From positions 62,206 through 126,205 of the forward strand of contig DKUL01000014.1 in NCBI GenBank assembly GCA_002490665.1: 64,000 nt of DNA, read 5' to 3'. Source of the stretch: Lachnospiraceae bacterium UBA7205. GTDB lineage: Bacteria > Bacillota > Clostridia > Lachnospirales > Lachnospiraceae. The notes beneath the pieces are model-generated. The model did no database searches. It was not told the DNA's origin and was given only the letters and a program-made list of their open reading frames with translations. Of this stretch, positions 27,879 through 37,200 are shown piece after piece; the stretch's first letter is position 1, and each line of letters opens with the position of its first letter. A program made the position numbers and the translations under genes.

Positions 27879-29195
27879 TTAACAGCCCCTTACTGTCACC
27901 CTGGAATCCATATCATAATATCCCACCGTATTTTTGTCTGATACGACCGTCACATCCAGCGCGTCATAGAGCCGGTGGTATACCTTGAAATCGTTTCCCT
28001 CATAGCCTGTCACGCCAAAGGATATCAGGTATTCACCGCCCTGCAGTGACATTTTCTGTGTGAATGCTATTTCTTTCCTGTCGCCTGCCTTGACCGGTTC
28101 CAGAAACGCCTTTTCAAACATGGTGTTTGTACCCGTTATCTCCGTCCCCTTTGCCGTCTTTATGGAAAAGGCAAAAATTGGCGCCGGCAGGTCACTGTGA
28201 AAAGTCACTTTCATGTGAATCGTAAATTCCATTCCTTTGATGATGGAGTTTGTCCGCGTTCCACGGTCATCCTCAATATAAATCTCGTCTATCGCGGCAT
28301 CCTTCGTCCCATACTCGAGCGTTTTCATATTCAGCCCGTTCACGGTACTGTCCGTCCGCGCCTTTTTCTGCGCCGCGGCTTTCGCCTGCACTGCCTCCTG
28401 AACCTCTGCGTCATTCAGCAGACTCTGCTCCGATTCCGGCAGCTCGTACTGGCCGACAAGCACACGCTTAAAATCATCAATCATGTCCTTTGGCAGCCCT
28501 TCCCCAAGCTTAATGCCCTGGTTCAGAAGCACCACCCTGTCACAGTACTTCGCGATACTGCTCAGGTCATGGCTCACAATCATGATGGTTTTGCCCATCT
28601 TCTTAAATTCTTCAAATTTGTGATAACATTTTGCCTGAAAAAAAACATCGCCCACCGAAAGCGCCTCATCCACAATCAGAATCTCGGGGTCAATATTAAT
28701 CGCCACGGAAAAGGCGAGACGGACGAACATGCCACTCGAGTAAGTCTTTACCGGCTGGTGCACGTAATCCCCGATATCCGCAAAGTCAAGGATGTCGGGA
28801 AGCCTTCTGTCAATCTCCTCCTCGGAAAAGCCGTTCATCGTGCCGTTGAGATAAATATTTTCAAGGCCGGAATACTCCATGTTAAAGCCCGCGCCAAGCT
28901 CGAGCAGCGCCGAGATTCTCCCAGCAACCCTGACTTCACCGCTTGTCGGGTTTAAGACGCCTGTTATAATCTTTAATATGGTGGATTTCCCGGAACCATT
29001 TGTCCCGATAATCCCGACACACTCCCCCTGCCTGACGTCAAAGCTGACGCCTGACAGGGCAAAATGCTCATGATATTTCTTTTTTCTCGTGAAACCCAGC
29101 GCTTCCTTTAAGCGGTCTGTCGGCTTGTCATACAATCTGTACACCTTACTCACATTGTCCACCGCAATCGCGGACTGTGTATTCTTATCGCTCAT
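27879..29195 (-). CDS. wzt: Polysaccharide ABC exporter ATPase with C-terminal Wzt-like domain
   Basis: A 438-residue ATP-binding subunit that powers export of a finished lipid-linked glycan. The nucleotide-binding domain (~1-245) has Walker A GTNGSGKST, signature YSSGMFVRLAFS and Walker B ILIVDEALSVGD. It belongs to the polysaccharide/teichoic acid exporter subfamily (start pattern IAVDNVSKVYRLY). The ~190-residue C-terminal extension, with KTAKGTEITGTNT, matches the Wzt_C glycan-binding domain, which selects capped chains. The start at 29195 has GAGGAT upstream. It lies 25 nt after the permease stop and 55 nt before the methyltransferase/kinase-like gene. Confidence 0.92.
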   Translation of the reverse strand: MSDKNTQSAIAVDNVSKVYRLYDKPTDRLKEALGFTRKKKYHEHFALSGVSFDVRQGECVGIIGTNGSGKSTILKIITGVLNPTSGEVRVAGRISALLELGAGFNMEYSGLENIYLNGTMNGFSEEEIDRRLPDILDFADIGDYVHQPVKTYSSGMFVRLAFSVAINIDPEILIVDEALSVGDVFFQAKCYHKFEEFKKMGKTIMIVSHDLSSIAKYCDRVVLLNQGIKLGEGLPKDMIDDFKRVLVGQYELPESEQSLLNDAEVQEAVQAKAAAQKKARTDSTVNGLNMKTLEYGTKDAAIDEIYIEDDRGTRTNSIIKGMEFTIHMKVTFHSDLPAPIFAFSIKTAKGTEITGTNTMFEKAFLEPVKAGDRKEIAFTQKMSLQGGEYLISFGVTGYEGNDFKVYHRLYDALDVTVVSDKNTVGYYDMDSRVTVRGC

Positions 29196-29220
29196 ATCCT
29201 CTTCTCCCAAAACATCCGCA

Positions 29221-30222
29221 TTACAGTACATCCGCAAAATGAACCTTGAGTCTCCGGAATATCAGTGCACCGATGCCAAAGAACACAACTGTTACAATCC
29301 AGAAGTACGAAGTCGAATAAAAATCCTGCCAGAACCACTTTTTGGCAAACAGCGTGTCGCGATATCCATTTACAATATAAAACACAGGATTGATTTTGAG
29401 TATTTTTTGTAACACCGGACTTTTATCCAGCATGGAAATGTTCCATAAAATCGGGGTTGCCCACATGCCGACCTGCAGCATGATATTGATAATCTGCGTC
29501 AGATCCCTGAAAAAGACGACAATCGCACATGTTGTGTAGCTTAACGCAAGCACAAACATAAACATGCAGAACGTGTAGTAAAGAAGCTGCAGCAGATGAA
29601 TCCCCGGCGCATATCCGTAAGCAAAATATACCACAAGCATAAAAGAAACAAAGAACAGGTGGACAAACGATGCCGCTATCAGTTTTACAATGGGTATGAT
29701 ACTAATCTTAAACACGACCTTTTTCACAAGGTAGCTGTACTCGAGAAGCGAGGTCGTACCATTGTTAATCGCCTCGCTAAAATAGAACCACGGCACCAGC
29801 CCCGCAGTCAGCCAGAGCACATAGGGCGCCTCCACGCCGACAGCCAGTATCTCCTTCTTGTCCTGCCCCATCACATGCCCGAACACAAACCAGTATAACA
29901 ATACCGTCACGACGGGCTGTGTAAACGCCCACACGCGCCCGAGGTAAGAGCCGGCATAACGGTTCTTGAAATCATTTTTGGAGAGCTTCCATATCAGTTT
30001 TCTTGACTGCCAGAGCTCCACCGGAAGCGTCACCAGCCTGTCATAAAACCTGTGGAAAATCGCAAGCGCGCCCACAATGATAAAGCAGGCAATCGCCTTT
30101 TTAATCCACTCCTCATCCGGGTCGGCAAGCGGATTGTGATGGATTAGGATAACTGCCGCAAGTATGATGGACGCAAGCGTCACCAGCAGCTTGACTGTCT
30201 TTTTGGATAAACCCTTTTTCAT
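29221..30222 (-). CDS. wzm: Polysaccharide ABC exporter permease
   Basis: A 333-residue ABC-2 type membrane subunit. After two N-terminal helices (unusual for the family, about 70 residues), the typical core begins with KNDFKNRYAGSYLGRVWAFTQP, the conserved Wzm/TagG entry motif. Several helices follow, including FVSFMLVVYFAYGY and the NIMLQVGMWATPILWN loop. With the adjacent ATPase it should move an undecaprenyl-diphosphate-linked glycan across the membrane. Its ATG overlaps the rfbC stop by 4 nt (ATGA), indicating translational coupling. Confidence 0.92.
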   Translation of the reverse strand: MKKGLSKKTVKLLVTLASIILAAVILIHHNPLADPDEEWIKKAIACFIIVGALAIFHRFYDRLVTLPVELWQSRKLIWKLSKNDFKNRYAGSYLGRVWAFTQPVVTVLLYWFVFGHVMGQDKKEILAVGVEAPYVLWLTAGLVPWFYFSEAINNGTTSLLEYSYLVKKVVFKISIIPIVKLIAASFVHLFFVSFMLVVYFAYGYAPGIHLLQLLYYTFCMFMFVLALSYTTCAIVVFFRDLTQIINIMLQVGMWATPILWNISMLDKSPVLQKILKINPVFYIVNGYRDTLFAKKWFWQDFYSTSYFWIVTVVFFGIGALIFRRLKVHFADVL

Positions 30223-30785
30223 CGTCTAAATTCCTTTATTCCGCCCCACAGCTTATCTTTGTCAGAAAAAATCAGCTCCATTCCGTCCGGTACCGGCCAT
30301 TTTACCCCGATATCCGGGTCGCTCCACAACAGACCGCCCTCGTCATTCGGGTGGTAAAAGTCCGTACATTTGTAGCAGAACTCCGCATACTCGGACAGAA
30401 CCAGAAAACCATGGGCAAAATTCTTGGGAACAAAAAACTGCTTCTTGTTTTCCTCAGACAAAAGCACCCCGTACCATTTTCCAAATGTCTTTGAACCTTC
30501 CCGCAGGTCGACCGCAACGTCAAACACCTCGCCCCGCACGGCGCGGACAAGCTTATCCTGTGGAAATTCTTTCTGAAAGTGGAGTCCCCGCAGCACACCC
30601 CTTTTTGACGCGGACTGGTTGTCCTGGACAAATACCTGGTCAATGCCTGCCTCCTTGAAATCATTGTAGTTGTATGTTTCCATAAAATAACCCCTGTTAT
30701 CACCGAACACTGCCGGCGTAATCACTTTCAGTCCCTCTATGACCATCCCGTCAGCCACACATTCCTCTACTGTAATCTTTCCCAT
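30219..30785 (-). CDS. rfbC: dTDP-4-dehydrorhamnose 3,5-epimerase
   Basis: A 188-residue cupin-fold epimerase, normal family length. The catalytic His lies in VLRGLHFQ, with the partner Asp/Tyr regions in VAVDLREGS and YKCTDFYHPNDEGG. It carries out the third step of dTDP-L-rhamnose synthesis. A TTG seven codons upstream is in frame, but the ATG at 30785 aligns with the usual N-terminus and follows GGAAAGGA. It follows the GH25 gene by about 43 nt and overlaps wzm by 4 nt. Confidence 0.95.
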   Translation of the reverse strand: MGKITVEECVADGMVIEGLKVITPAVFGDNRGYFMETYNYNDFKEAGIDQVFVQDNQSASKRGVLRGLHFQKEFPQDKLVRAVRGEVFDVAVDLREGSKTFGKWYGVLLSEENKKQFFVPKNFAHGFLVLSEYAEFCYKCTDFYHPNDEGGLLWSDPDIGVKWPVPDGMELIFSDKDKLWGGIKEFRR

Positions 30786-30828
30786 AATTTCATGATTCCT
30801 TTCCAAAATTGCATTTTCTATATTTCAT

Positions 30829-32136
30829 CTAATCAATTCCGAGATAACTGATATTCAGGTCCACACGTCCTTCGATGCCGGCAACGGAACCGCTTGACGT
30901 GTACTGCCACATATCATAGCGCCCCTCGTACTCCGGTGTCTGCCTGTACTCTGCCAGCCATATCTTCATGTCGCCAAGCTCGTCGAGATTGAGCTGGTTC
31001 AGGTACCAGTTTCGGCTTGCATATACGCCTGCCGTAAACCCTGCATTCTGGATTGTGCGGCAAAACGCGTTGACCACCGCCGTCCGGGTTCCCGGGTCGA
31101 GGTTGTCCGCCCTGCCGTTTCCGCCTGCGCCCTCCGTGTCGATAAAGACAGGATACTCGATTTCCCTGCCGCCAAGCAGGGACACCACCATACTTGCCTC
31201 CTCGACTGCCTCGACAAGGTCTGTCGCCTGCGTAAAGAAATAGATGCCGACCTTGATGCCTGCCTTCTTCGCGCCCTCAAGATTCTCGTAAAAATAAGGG
31301 TCCTCTATCAGCCAGCCGGAGGAAGAACCACGGTAACCGCATCGTATGATTGCAAAGTCAACCCCTTCGGCTTTCACGATTTCCCAGTCAATCCTACCGT
31401 TCCACTTGGATACGTCAATGCCCAGCTGCACGGCGTTTTCGCGCTCCTCCTCCATGTCAAGCAGCGCCGTATACTGCGTATCGTCCTCATCCTCGCTGTC
31501 AATCTGTTCGGATGCCGTGTCCTCCTTGAGGATATCCACCTCGGACTCCGCATGCACGAAATAGTCAATGTCATCAATCACCGTGTAGGACACAATGGAT
31601 TTCACACGGACGTTCACGGGTGATTCCGGCACTTTGAATCCAGGCTGTCTGTCGAGGGAAACACTGTATTCGCCCGGCTTGATGTCCGGTATCAGGATGA
31701 CGCCGTCCTTATCGTCATCCACATACACGCCCGTATCCGCAACCTCGACGACAAATTCCTGCCCCGATACCGCATCCCCCTTGTCATCGATAATCTTCAC
31801 CCTGATGTCGCGCTCCACGGAGCTTGCAAGCACAGTCAGGCTGCGCACCTTCTCCCCATTTTCGTCCACTTCCTCATATGTAGTCTGGCTGGAACCATTC
31901 GGCACATCCGCGTCAAAAAATTCACTGTCTTTCATAAATGCCGACAAATCGGCTCCATGTACCTTCCCATCCGCTTCTATCAGCTGGGTTGAAATACTAT
32001 CCGTACTGCCTGCCGCCGATGTCTTCTTATCCTTCCCCATAAGACGGTTATAATTCACCGCCACAACTGCCGCCATAATCACCAGCATGGTACACAGCAC
32101 AATCAGTATTCCGATTCTTTTTCCCTTAGAGTCCAT
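30829..32136 (-). CDS. Membrane-anchored GH25 lysozyme-like protein
   Basis: A 435-residue single-pass protein with its N-terminus inside and a membrane helix at ~9-27. An extracellular beta-rich domain (~95-200) contains VDDDKDGVILIPDIKPGEYSV, resembling a prealbumin/Cna-B-like fold. The C-terminal GH25 domain (~240-435) has GIDVSKWNG and the catalytic pair in FIDTEG. GH25 enzymes cleave the MurNAc-GlcNAc bond of peptidoglycan. Its ATG overlaps the rfbA stop by 11 nt, so a wall hydrolase is translationally tied to rhamnose synthesis. It is paralogous to the larger protein at 34271-37822, sharing both domains. Confidence 0.9.
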   Translation of the reverse strand: MDSKGKRIGILIVLCTMLVIMAAVVAVNYNRLMGKDKKTSAAGSTDSISTQLIEADGKVHGADLSAFMKDSEFFDADVPNGSSQTTYEEVDENGEKVRSLTVLASSVERDIRVKIIDDKGDAVSGQEFVVEVADTGVYVDDDKDGVILIPDIKPGEYSVSLDRQPGFKVPESPVNVRVKSIVSYTVIDDIDYFVHAESEVDILKEDTASEQIDSEDEDDTQYTALLDMEEERENAVQLGIDVSKWNGRIDWEIVKAEGVDFAIIRCGYRGSSSGWLIEDPYFYENLEGAKKAGIKVGIYFFTQATDLVEAVEEASMVVSLLGGREIEYPVFIDTEGAGGNGRADNLDPGTRTAVVNAFCRTIQNAGFTAGVYASRNWYLNQLNLDELGDMKIWLAEYRQTPEYEGRYDMWQYTSSGSVAGIEGRVDLNISYLGID

Positions 32137-32995
32137 TGGCTACCTCTACCAGATATTTTCCGTACTCGGTCTTCATAAGCGGCTCGGCGAGCTTCAGGAG
32201 CTGCTCTTTCGTGATAAACCCTCTCTTGTACGCGATTTCCTCGATGCATGATATATAAAGTCCCTGCCGCTTCTGGAATGCACAGACAAAGTCCGAGGCG
32301 TCAAGCAGCGAATCATGGTTTCCTGTGTCAAGCCACGCAAAACCGCGCCCCATCGTCTCGACCGTCAGCGTTCCGCGCCGCAGGTATTCATTGTTGATGC
32401 TTGTAATCTCAATCTCCCCCCTTGCGGACGGCTTCACATTTCTTGCAATTTCCACAACATCATTGTCATAAAAGTACAATCCTGGCACCGCATAGTTACT
32501 CTTTGGATTCTCCGGCTTCTCCTCGATGGAGATTGCCTTTCCATCCTTGTCAAATTCCACCACGCCGTACTCCCGCGGGTCTCTCACATAATACCCGAAT
32601 ATCGTGGCGCCGCTCTCCTTTGCCGCAACCTTCTGCAGGAGCTTTGAAAAGCTCTGCCCATAAAAAATATTGTCGCCCAGCACAAGCGCCACGGAGTCCT
32701 TCCCGATAAAGTCCGCGCCAATGATAAACGCATCGGCAAGCCCCCTCGGCTGTTCCTGTACCGCATACTCCATGTGGAGCCCAAGCTGTTCCCCGGTTCC
32801 GAACAGTTCCTCAAAAACCGGAAGGTCCCTCGGTGTCGAAATAATCAGAATATCCCTGATTCCCGCCAGCATCAGCGTTGACAGCGGATAATAAATCATC
32901 GGTTTGTCATAAACCGGCATAATCTGTTTCGAGATTGCCTTTGTGAGCGGATAAAGCCTGGTACCTGAACCGCCTGCCAGTATAATTCCTTTCAT
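32126..32995 (-). CDS. rfbA: Glucose-1-phosphate thymidylyltransferase
   Basis: A 289-residue nucleotidyltransferase that makes dTDP-glucose, the first step of dTDP-rhamnose synthesis. The signature is GIILAGGSGTRLYP at residues 3-16, followed by KQIMPVYDKPMIYYPLS; LVLGDNIFYG is the metal-binding strand. The start at 32995 (MKGIIL) is the family start, with AGAAGGACAGG just upstream. It follows rfbB after 103 nt containing two hairpins and overlaps the GH25 gene by 11 nt. Confidence 0.97.
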   Translation of the reverse strand: MKGIILAGGSGTRLYPLTKAISKQIMPVYDKPMIYYPLSTLMLAGIRDILIISTPRDLPVFEELFGTGEQLGLHMEYAVQEQPRGLADAFIIGADFIGKDSVALVLGDNIFYGQSFSKLLQKVAAKESGATIFGYYVRDPREYGVVEFDKDGKAISIEEKPENPKSNYAVPGLYFYDNDVVEIARNVKPSARGEIEITSINNEYLRRGTLTVETMGRGFAWLDTGNHDSLLDASDFVCAFQKRQGLYISCIEEIAYKRGFITKEQLLKLAEPLMKTEYGKYLVEVANGL

Positions 32996-33021
32996 CCTGT
33001 CCTTCTTCCCCTTTCTCCAAA

Positions 33022-33079
33022 GCATGGCAGCACCATGCCAAATGGGGAACGCCCCGCCCCTTCCGGCAATGACGTTCCC
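33022..33079 (-). promoter_or_regulatory. Tandem hairpins between rfbB and rfbA
   Basis: Two inverted repeats lie in the 103 nt rfbB-rfbA gap. GGGAACG/CGTTCCC has arms 7 bp long around a GC-rich 21 nt loop (33045-33079). GCATGG/CCATGC has 6 bp arms with a 5 nt loop (33022-33038). Neither is followed by a U-tract. They may protect mRNA ends or adjust expression of rfbA relative to rfbB. Confidence 0.4.
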
Positions 33080-33098
33080 TGTAACTAAATTCCTATGC

Positions 33099-34175
33099 TT
33101 ATTTGTACATTTCCTCGTAATACTTCTGGTAATCGCCGCTTGTGACGTTCTTCATCCAGTCCTCATGCTCGAAATACCACTTTATCGTCTGCCGGATGCC
33201 GTCCTTGAACATCGTCTCCGGCTCCCAGCCAATCTCTGCCTTAATCTTGTCCGGTGCAATGGCATACCGTCTGTCGTGTCCTTTCCTGTCCTCGACATAC
33301 GTAATTAAATCCTTTGAGACAAGCTTCTTGCGCGGGTCATCATCCGCAAGCTGTTCCTGAAGCGTCTCAATGATGATATTGACAATCTCGATGTTCTGCT
33401 TTTCGTTGTGTCCGCCTACATTGTAAGTCTCAAACAGCCTGCCCTTTTCCTGCACCATGTCAATCGCCTTTGCATGGTCGGCTACATAGAGCCAGTCGCG
33501 CACATTCTTGCCGTCACCGTACACCGGCAGCTTCTTTCCCTGTAAGGCATTGTTGATAATCAGCGGAATAAGCTTCTCCGGAAACTGGTACGGACCATAA
33601 TTGTTGGAGCAGTTCGTAATGTTTGCCGGAAAATGATACGTGTCCATATATGCCTTTACAAGCATGTCCGAGGATGCCTTGCTCGCAGAATACGGGCTGT
33701 GCGGGGCATACGGCGTCGTCTCATAGAAATATCCGCCGTCCTCCTCAAGGGAACCATACACCTCGTCCGTCGACACGTGAAGGAATTTCTTTCCCTCGCG
33801 GAAGCTGCCGTCCGCAAGCTCCCATGCCGCCTTGGCGCAGTTTAACATAACCGCCGTTCCGAGCACATTTGTCTGCACAAAAACCTCTGGATTCCTGATG
33901 CTTCTGTCCACGTGGCTCTCCGCCGCAAAATGGACAACCCTGTCGATGTCATTCTCCGCAAAAATTCTGGAAATCGCATCCTTGTCCGTGATGTCTGCCT
34001 TTACAAATGTATAGTTTTCCCTGTCTTCCACGTCCTTGAGGTTTTCGAGATTTCCGGCATAGGTCAGCGAATCCACATTGATAATCCTGATCTCGTTGTC
34101 ATACTTCTGAAACATATAAAGTATATAGTTTGACCCGATAAAGCCTGCGCCCCCGGTTACCAAATAAGTTCTCAT
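33099..34175 (-). CDS. rfbB: dTDP-glucose 4,6-dehydratase
   Basis: A 358-residue extended SDR enzyme that converts dTDP-glucose to dTDP-4-keto-6-deoxyglucose. The NAD-binding motif is TGGAGFIGSNY, the catalytic region HVSTDEVYG, and the YxxxK pair lies in YSASKASSDM. NCSNNYGPYQFPEKLIP is also typical. The start at 34175 (MRTYLV) is preferred because GGAGG lies 10 nt upstream, whereas an ATG three codons earlier would abut it. It is the first gene of the operon behind the promoter at 34229-34257. Confidence 0.97.
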   Translation of the reverse strand: MRTYLVTGGAGFIGSNYILYMFQKYDNEIRIINVDSLTYAGNLENLKDVEDRENYTFVKADITDKDAISRIFAENDIDRVVHFAAESHVDRSIRNPEVFVQTNVLGTAVMLNCAKAAWELADGSFREGKKFLHVSTDEVYGSLEEDGGYFYETTPYAPHSPYSASKASSDMLVKAYMDTYHFPANITNCSNNYGPYQFPEKLIPLIINNALQGKKLPVYGDGKNVRDWLYVADHAKAIDMVQEKGRLFETYNVGGHNEKQNIEIVNIIIETLQEQLADDDPRKKLVSKDLITYVEDRKGHDRRYAIAPDKIKAEIGWEPETMFKDGIRQTIKWYFEHEDWMKNVTSGDYQKYYEEMYK

Positions 34176-34228
34176 GCAAAGCATACCTCCGTATTCATTT
34201 TTTATAGATTTTTACGCTTTCTTGCATC

Positions 34229-34257
34229 ATTTTATCCTAAAATCCCAAATTATGCAA
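34229..34257 (-). promoter_or_regulatory. Sigma-A type promoter for the rfbB-wzm-wzt operon
   Basis: TTGCAT and TAAAAT on the minus strand with exactly 17 bp between them, in the 95 nt gap between the large GH25 stop (34271) and rfbB. The predicted leader is about 45 nt. Confidence 0.75.
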
Positions 34258-34270
34258 CACCAATGTACCT

Positions 34271-37200
34271 TTAATATCCCAAATAACTGTAATTCAGGTC
34301 AACTTTCGTGTTGATGCCGCTGATTTTTCCCTTGCTCGAATACTGCCACATATCATACCTTCCCCTGTATGTCGGCGCCGCGGAATACTGGGCAAGCCAG
34401 ATTTTGTAGCTGCCGTTGACCGCACCCATATTCAGTTTGTCCTCGAACCATGTTTTTGATGCATAAATTCCCGGCTTATATCCGGCGCTTGCCACAGTCT
34501 GGCAGAATGCATTGACAACTGCCGTGCGCGTTGCCTTGTCAATCCTGTCCGCCCTTCCGCCGCTTGACTCCGTGTCAATAAAAATCGGGTACGTAAGGTT
34601 ATAGCCTTTCACAAGGCTCACCGCGAGGGATGCCTCCTTGACTGCCTCCACTTCATTAATCGCCTGTGAGAACACATACACGCCTACCTTTAAGCCTGCT
34701 GCCGTAGCGCCCTTGATGTTCGTCCGGAATGTCTGGTCCTCAATCAGTACCCCCGTCGCAGACCCCCTGTAGCCGCAGCGGATAATGACATAGTCCACAC
34801 CGGAAGCCTTCACGGCATTCCAATCGATATTTCCGTTATGTCTTGAAATGTCAATGCCAAAGGTGGAACCGTTGGCAGTCGTCGCAATGGCGCCGTCCGA
34901 GCCAAAGTTGTACGTAACACCCTGTATAATCTGCGTTCCGGTCACCACATTGCCGTTCTTGTCGTAAAAATATGTCTTGCCGTCTATTGTCTGCCATCCG
35001 GTATAACGGTACTGGGGCTGTGCGATGATGTAAAACTCAGCATCGCCGAAATAATCCGCATAGACCGCCTCCCTGTAAGTGCCGTCCGCATTCTTGATAT
35101 AAATCTGGTTTCCGTTCTTGTCTTTCAGCTTCGTGGTCGTATCCGAGGATGCGTTAGAGTTTATCGTTACGATACATGTCGCCCTGACCTGGTTTCCCTC
35201 TGTGTTTTTCTCCTTTGTGACAGCCGTGATTGTGACACTTCCCGGAGCCACGCCTGTTACGACACCCTTTTCACTGACAGTCGCGACTTTCTTGTCCGAG
35301 GTCTCCCATGTCACCCCGGCATCTGACTGATAGCCTGCCACCGTTGCGACAAGCGTCGTGGAACCACCCACTGCCAGGTACACGTCCTTCGTGCGGTCAA
35401 GCGTCAGCGTAAGCTCTGTGTTTCCGGTTATGGTAACCTCCACGCTGCACTGGATGTCCAGTTCCTTTCCGTCCGCCCCTTTTATTCCGCCAATTTTCCC
35501 GGAAATGTGCACTTTTCCAGCCTTCACGCCTGTTACGACACCCTTGTCATCAACCGTCGCAACTGCCTTGTCTGCGCTCGCCCATGTCACGGACGGAAAG
35601 TTTTCCGTAATGGTCTCCTTGCTTCCATCCTGCTTTGTATAGACAAGCTTTGCAGGCTTTACGGTAAGTGTCGCCCCGACAGCGCAGCTGTCCGCACTCT
35701 TTGAAAGCTCAAGCACGGCTGACGAAATCTTTACCGCCTCAACCGTAACCACGCACTCCGCGCTGGCTGTGTCTGTCGTCTCACTCGTCTTCTTTTCCGG
35801 CTCCGTGACCTTTTTGTATGTGTAACCGATTGTCTGTCCGGCATCGTCCTTAACCGGCGTGCACCGTTCCTTTTCCTTGTCAGACAGCCCTTCATACTCC
35901 TCCACGGATATCTCAAGCGTCTCCTCCACCGGGTCTTTCGGCTCATAGGTGGTCGTAATCGTCTTTCTTGTGACCGTGTAGGTGATTGTCGCCGTCCCCT
36001 CCTCCTTTGCCGTCACTTTTCCGCCGCTCACGGACGCGACGCTGTCATTGGAGCTTTTCCATTCCGTTGTATATTGGTACTCGATATCACCATCCTTTGA
36101 ATCGGAAAATTCCGTCCCCTTTAAATCCATGCTCGCGCCCACATTCAATGTGGCTTCGGATTTGTCAAGCGATACATTTAACGTGTCAAAAAGCATTCTC
36201 GCCGCTGCCTTTGACACCTGAGACGGGTCGGCAATGGTATTTTTGTCCACAAGCAGATAGCTCTCCGTTCCGTTTATGGGCGTCTTGGTCGATTCCACCC
36301 ACTCAACGGTGTCCTTAAGCACCTCCGCCTCGGCAGCCGCGTCATTTTTCTGTGTGTCCTCCTGTGCGACATTGACCTGTTTCTCTGTCTTTACCTCGTC
36401 CTGCACGTTGATTACCACATATTCGACCTTGTCCTTTACGGTAACCTGCTGGCTCATTGTCGGGAACTTGTATTTGTCAGTCGATGTCACGATGGCGTCA
36501 AACACGCCCGCATTGACATTCTGCGCATAAATGATGCCGTCCATGTCGTCATCGGTCAGAACCAGTTTTTTCCCCTTGGAATTGGTCAGTGTGACCTCAA
36601 AGGCAGTCCCGGTAATCAGCTCTCCGGTATTCGCGTCCGTAAACCGTATCTTTAAATCCTTTTCGACGGACACAAAGCTGACATTCACCTTACTTGATTC
36701 CGCGGTGTCCGTCACTTCCAGCGACGAAGCTTCCTCCGTGGACGCGGCATCCGCAAAATTGCCCGAGAGGGCAGCGTTGGACATGGCAAGAAGCCCATCG
36801 CTCCCAGCGCCCATATTTTCCAGCTCCTTGCCCATGGGGGCTATTGCCGCTATCTGTTTATCCATCTGACCTTTCTGTAAGAACATGCTCAAAATCACAA
36901 GCGCCGCCACAACAACCACGACGCCTGTGGTTGCAAGTATCGCGTCAAACGCGGTCATATGACGCAGCCAGTGCTTCATTCTTTGCAGGAAATCCTCAGG
37001 CTCATTTGCCGTGTCCGCCCCGAATACGGCAATATCATTTTCATAGTTGTCGTCAAACGCACCATACGATGTATCAAACGAATCCTCATCATAGTATTCG
37101 TCGTCATAGTATTCATCCGACTCGTAGTACTCTTCGCCGTCCCCATCGTACGCCTCATCGGCATCATCGTAGTAGCTTTCTGTGTCCTCCGCATAATCAT

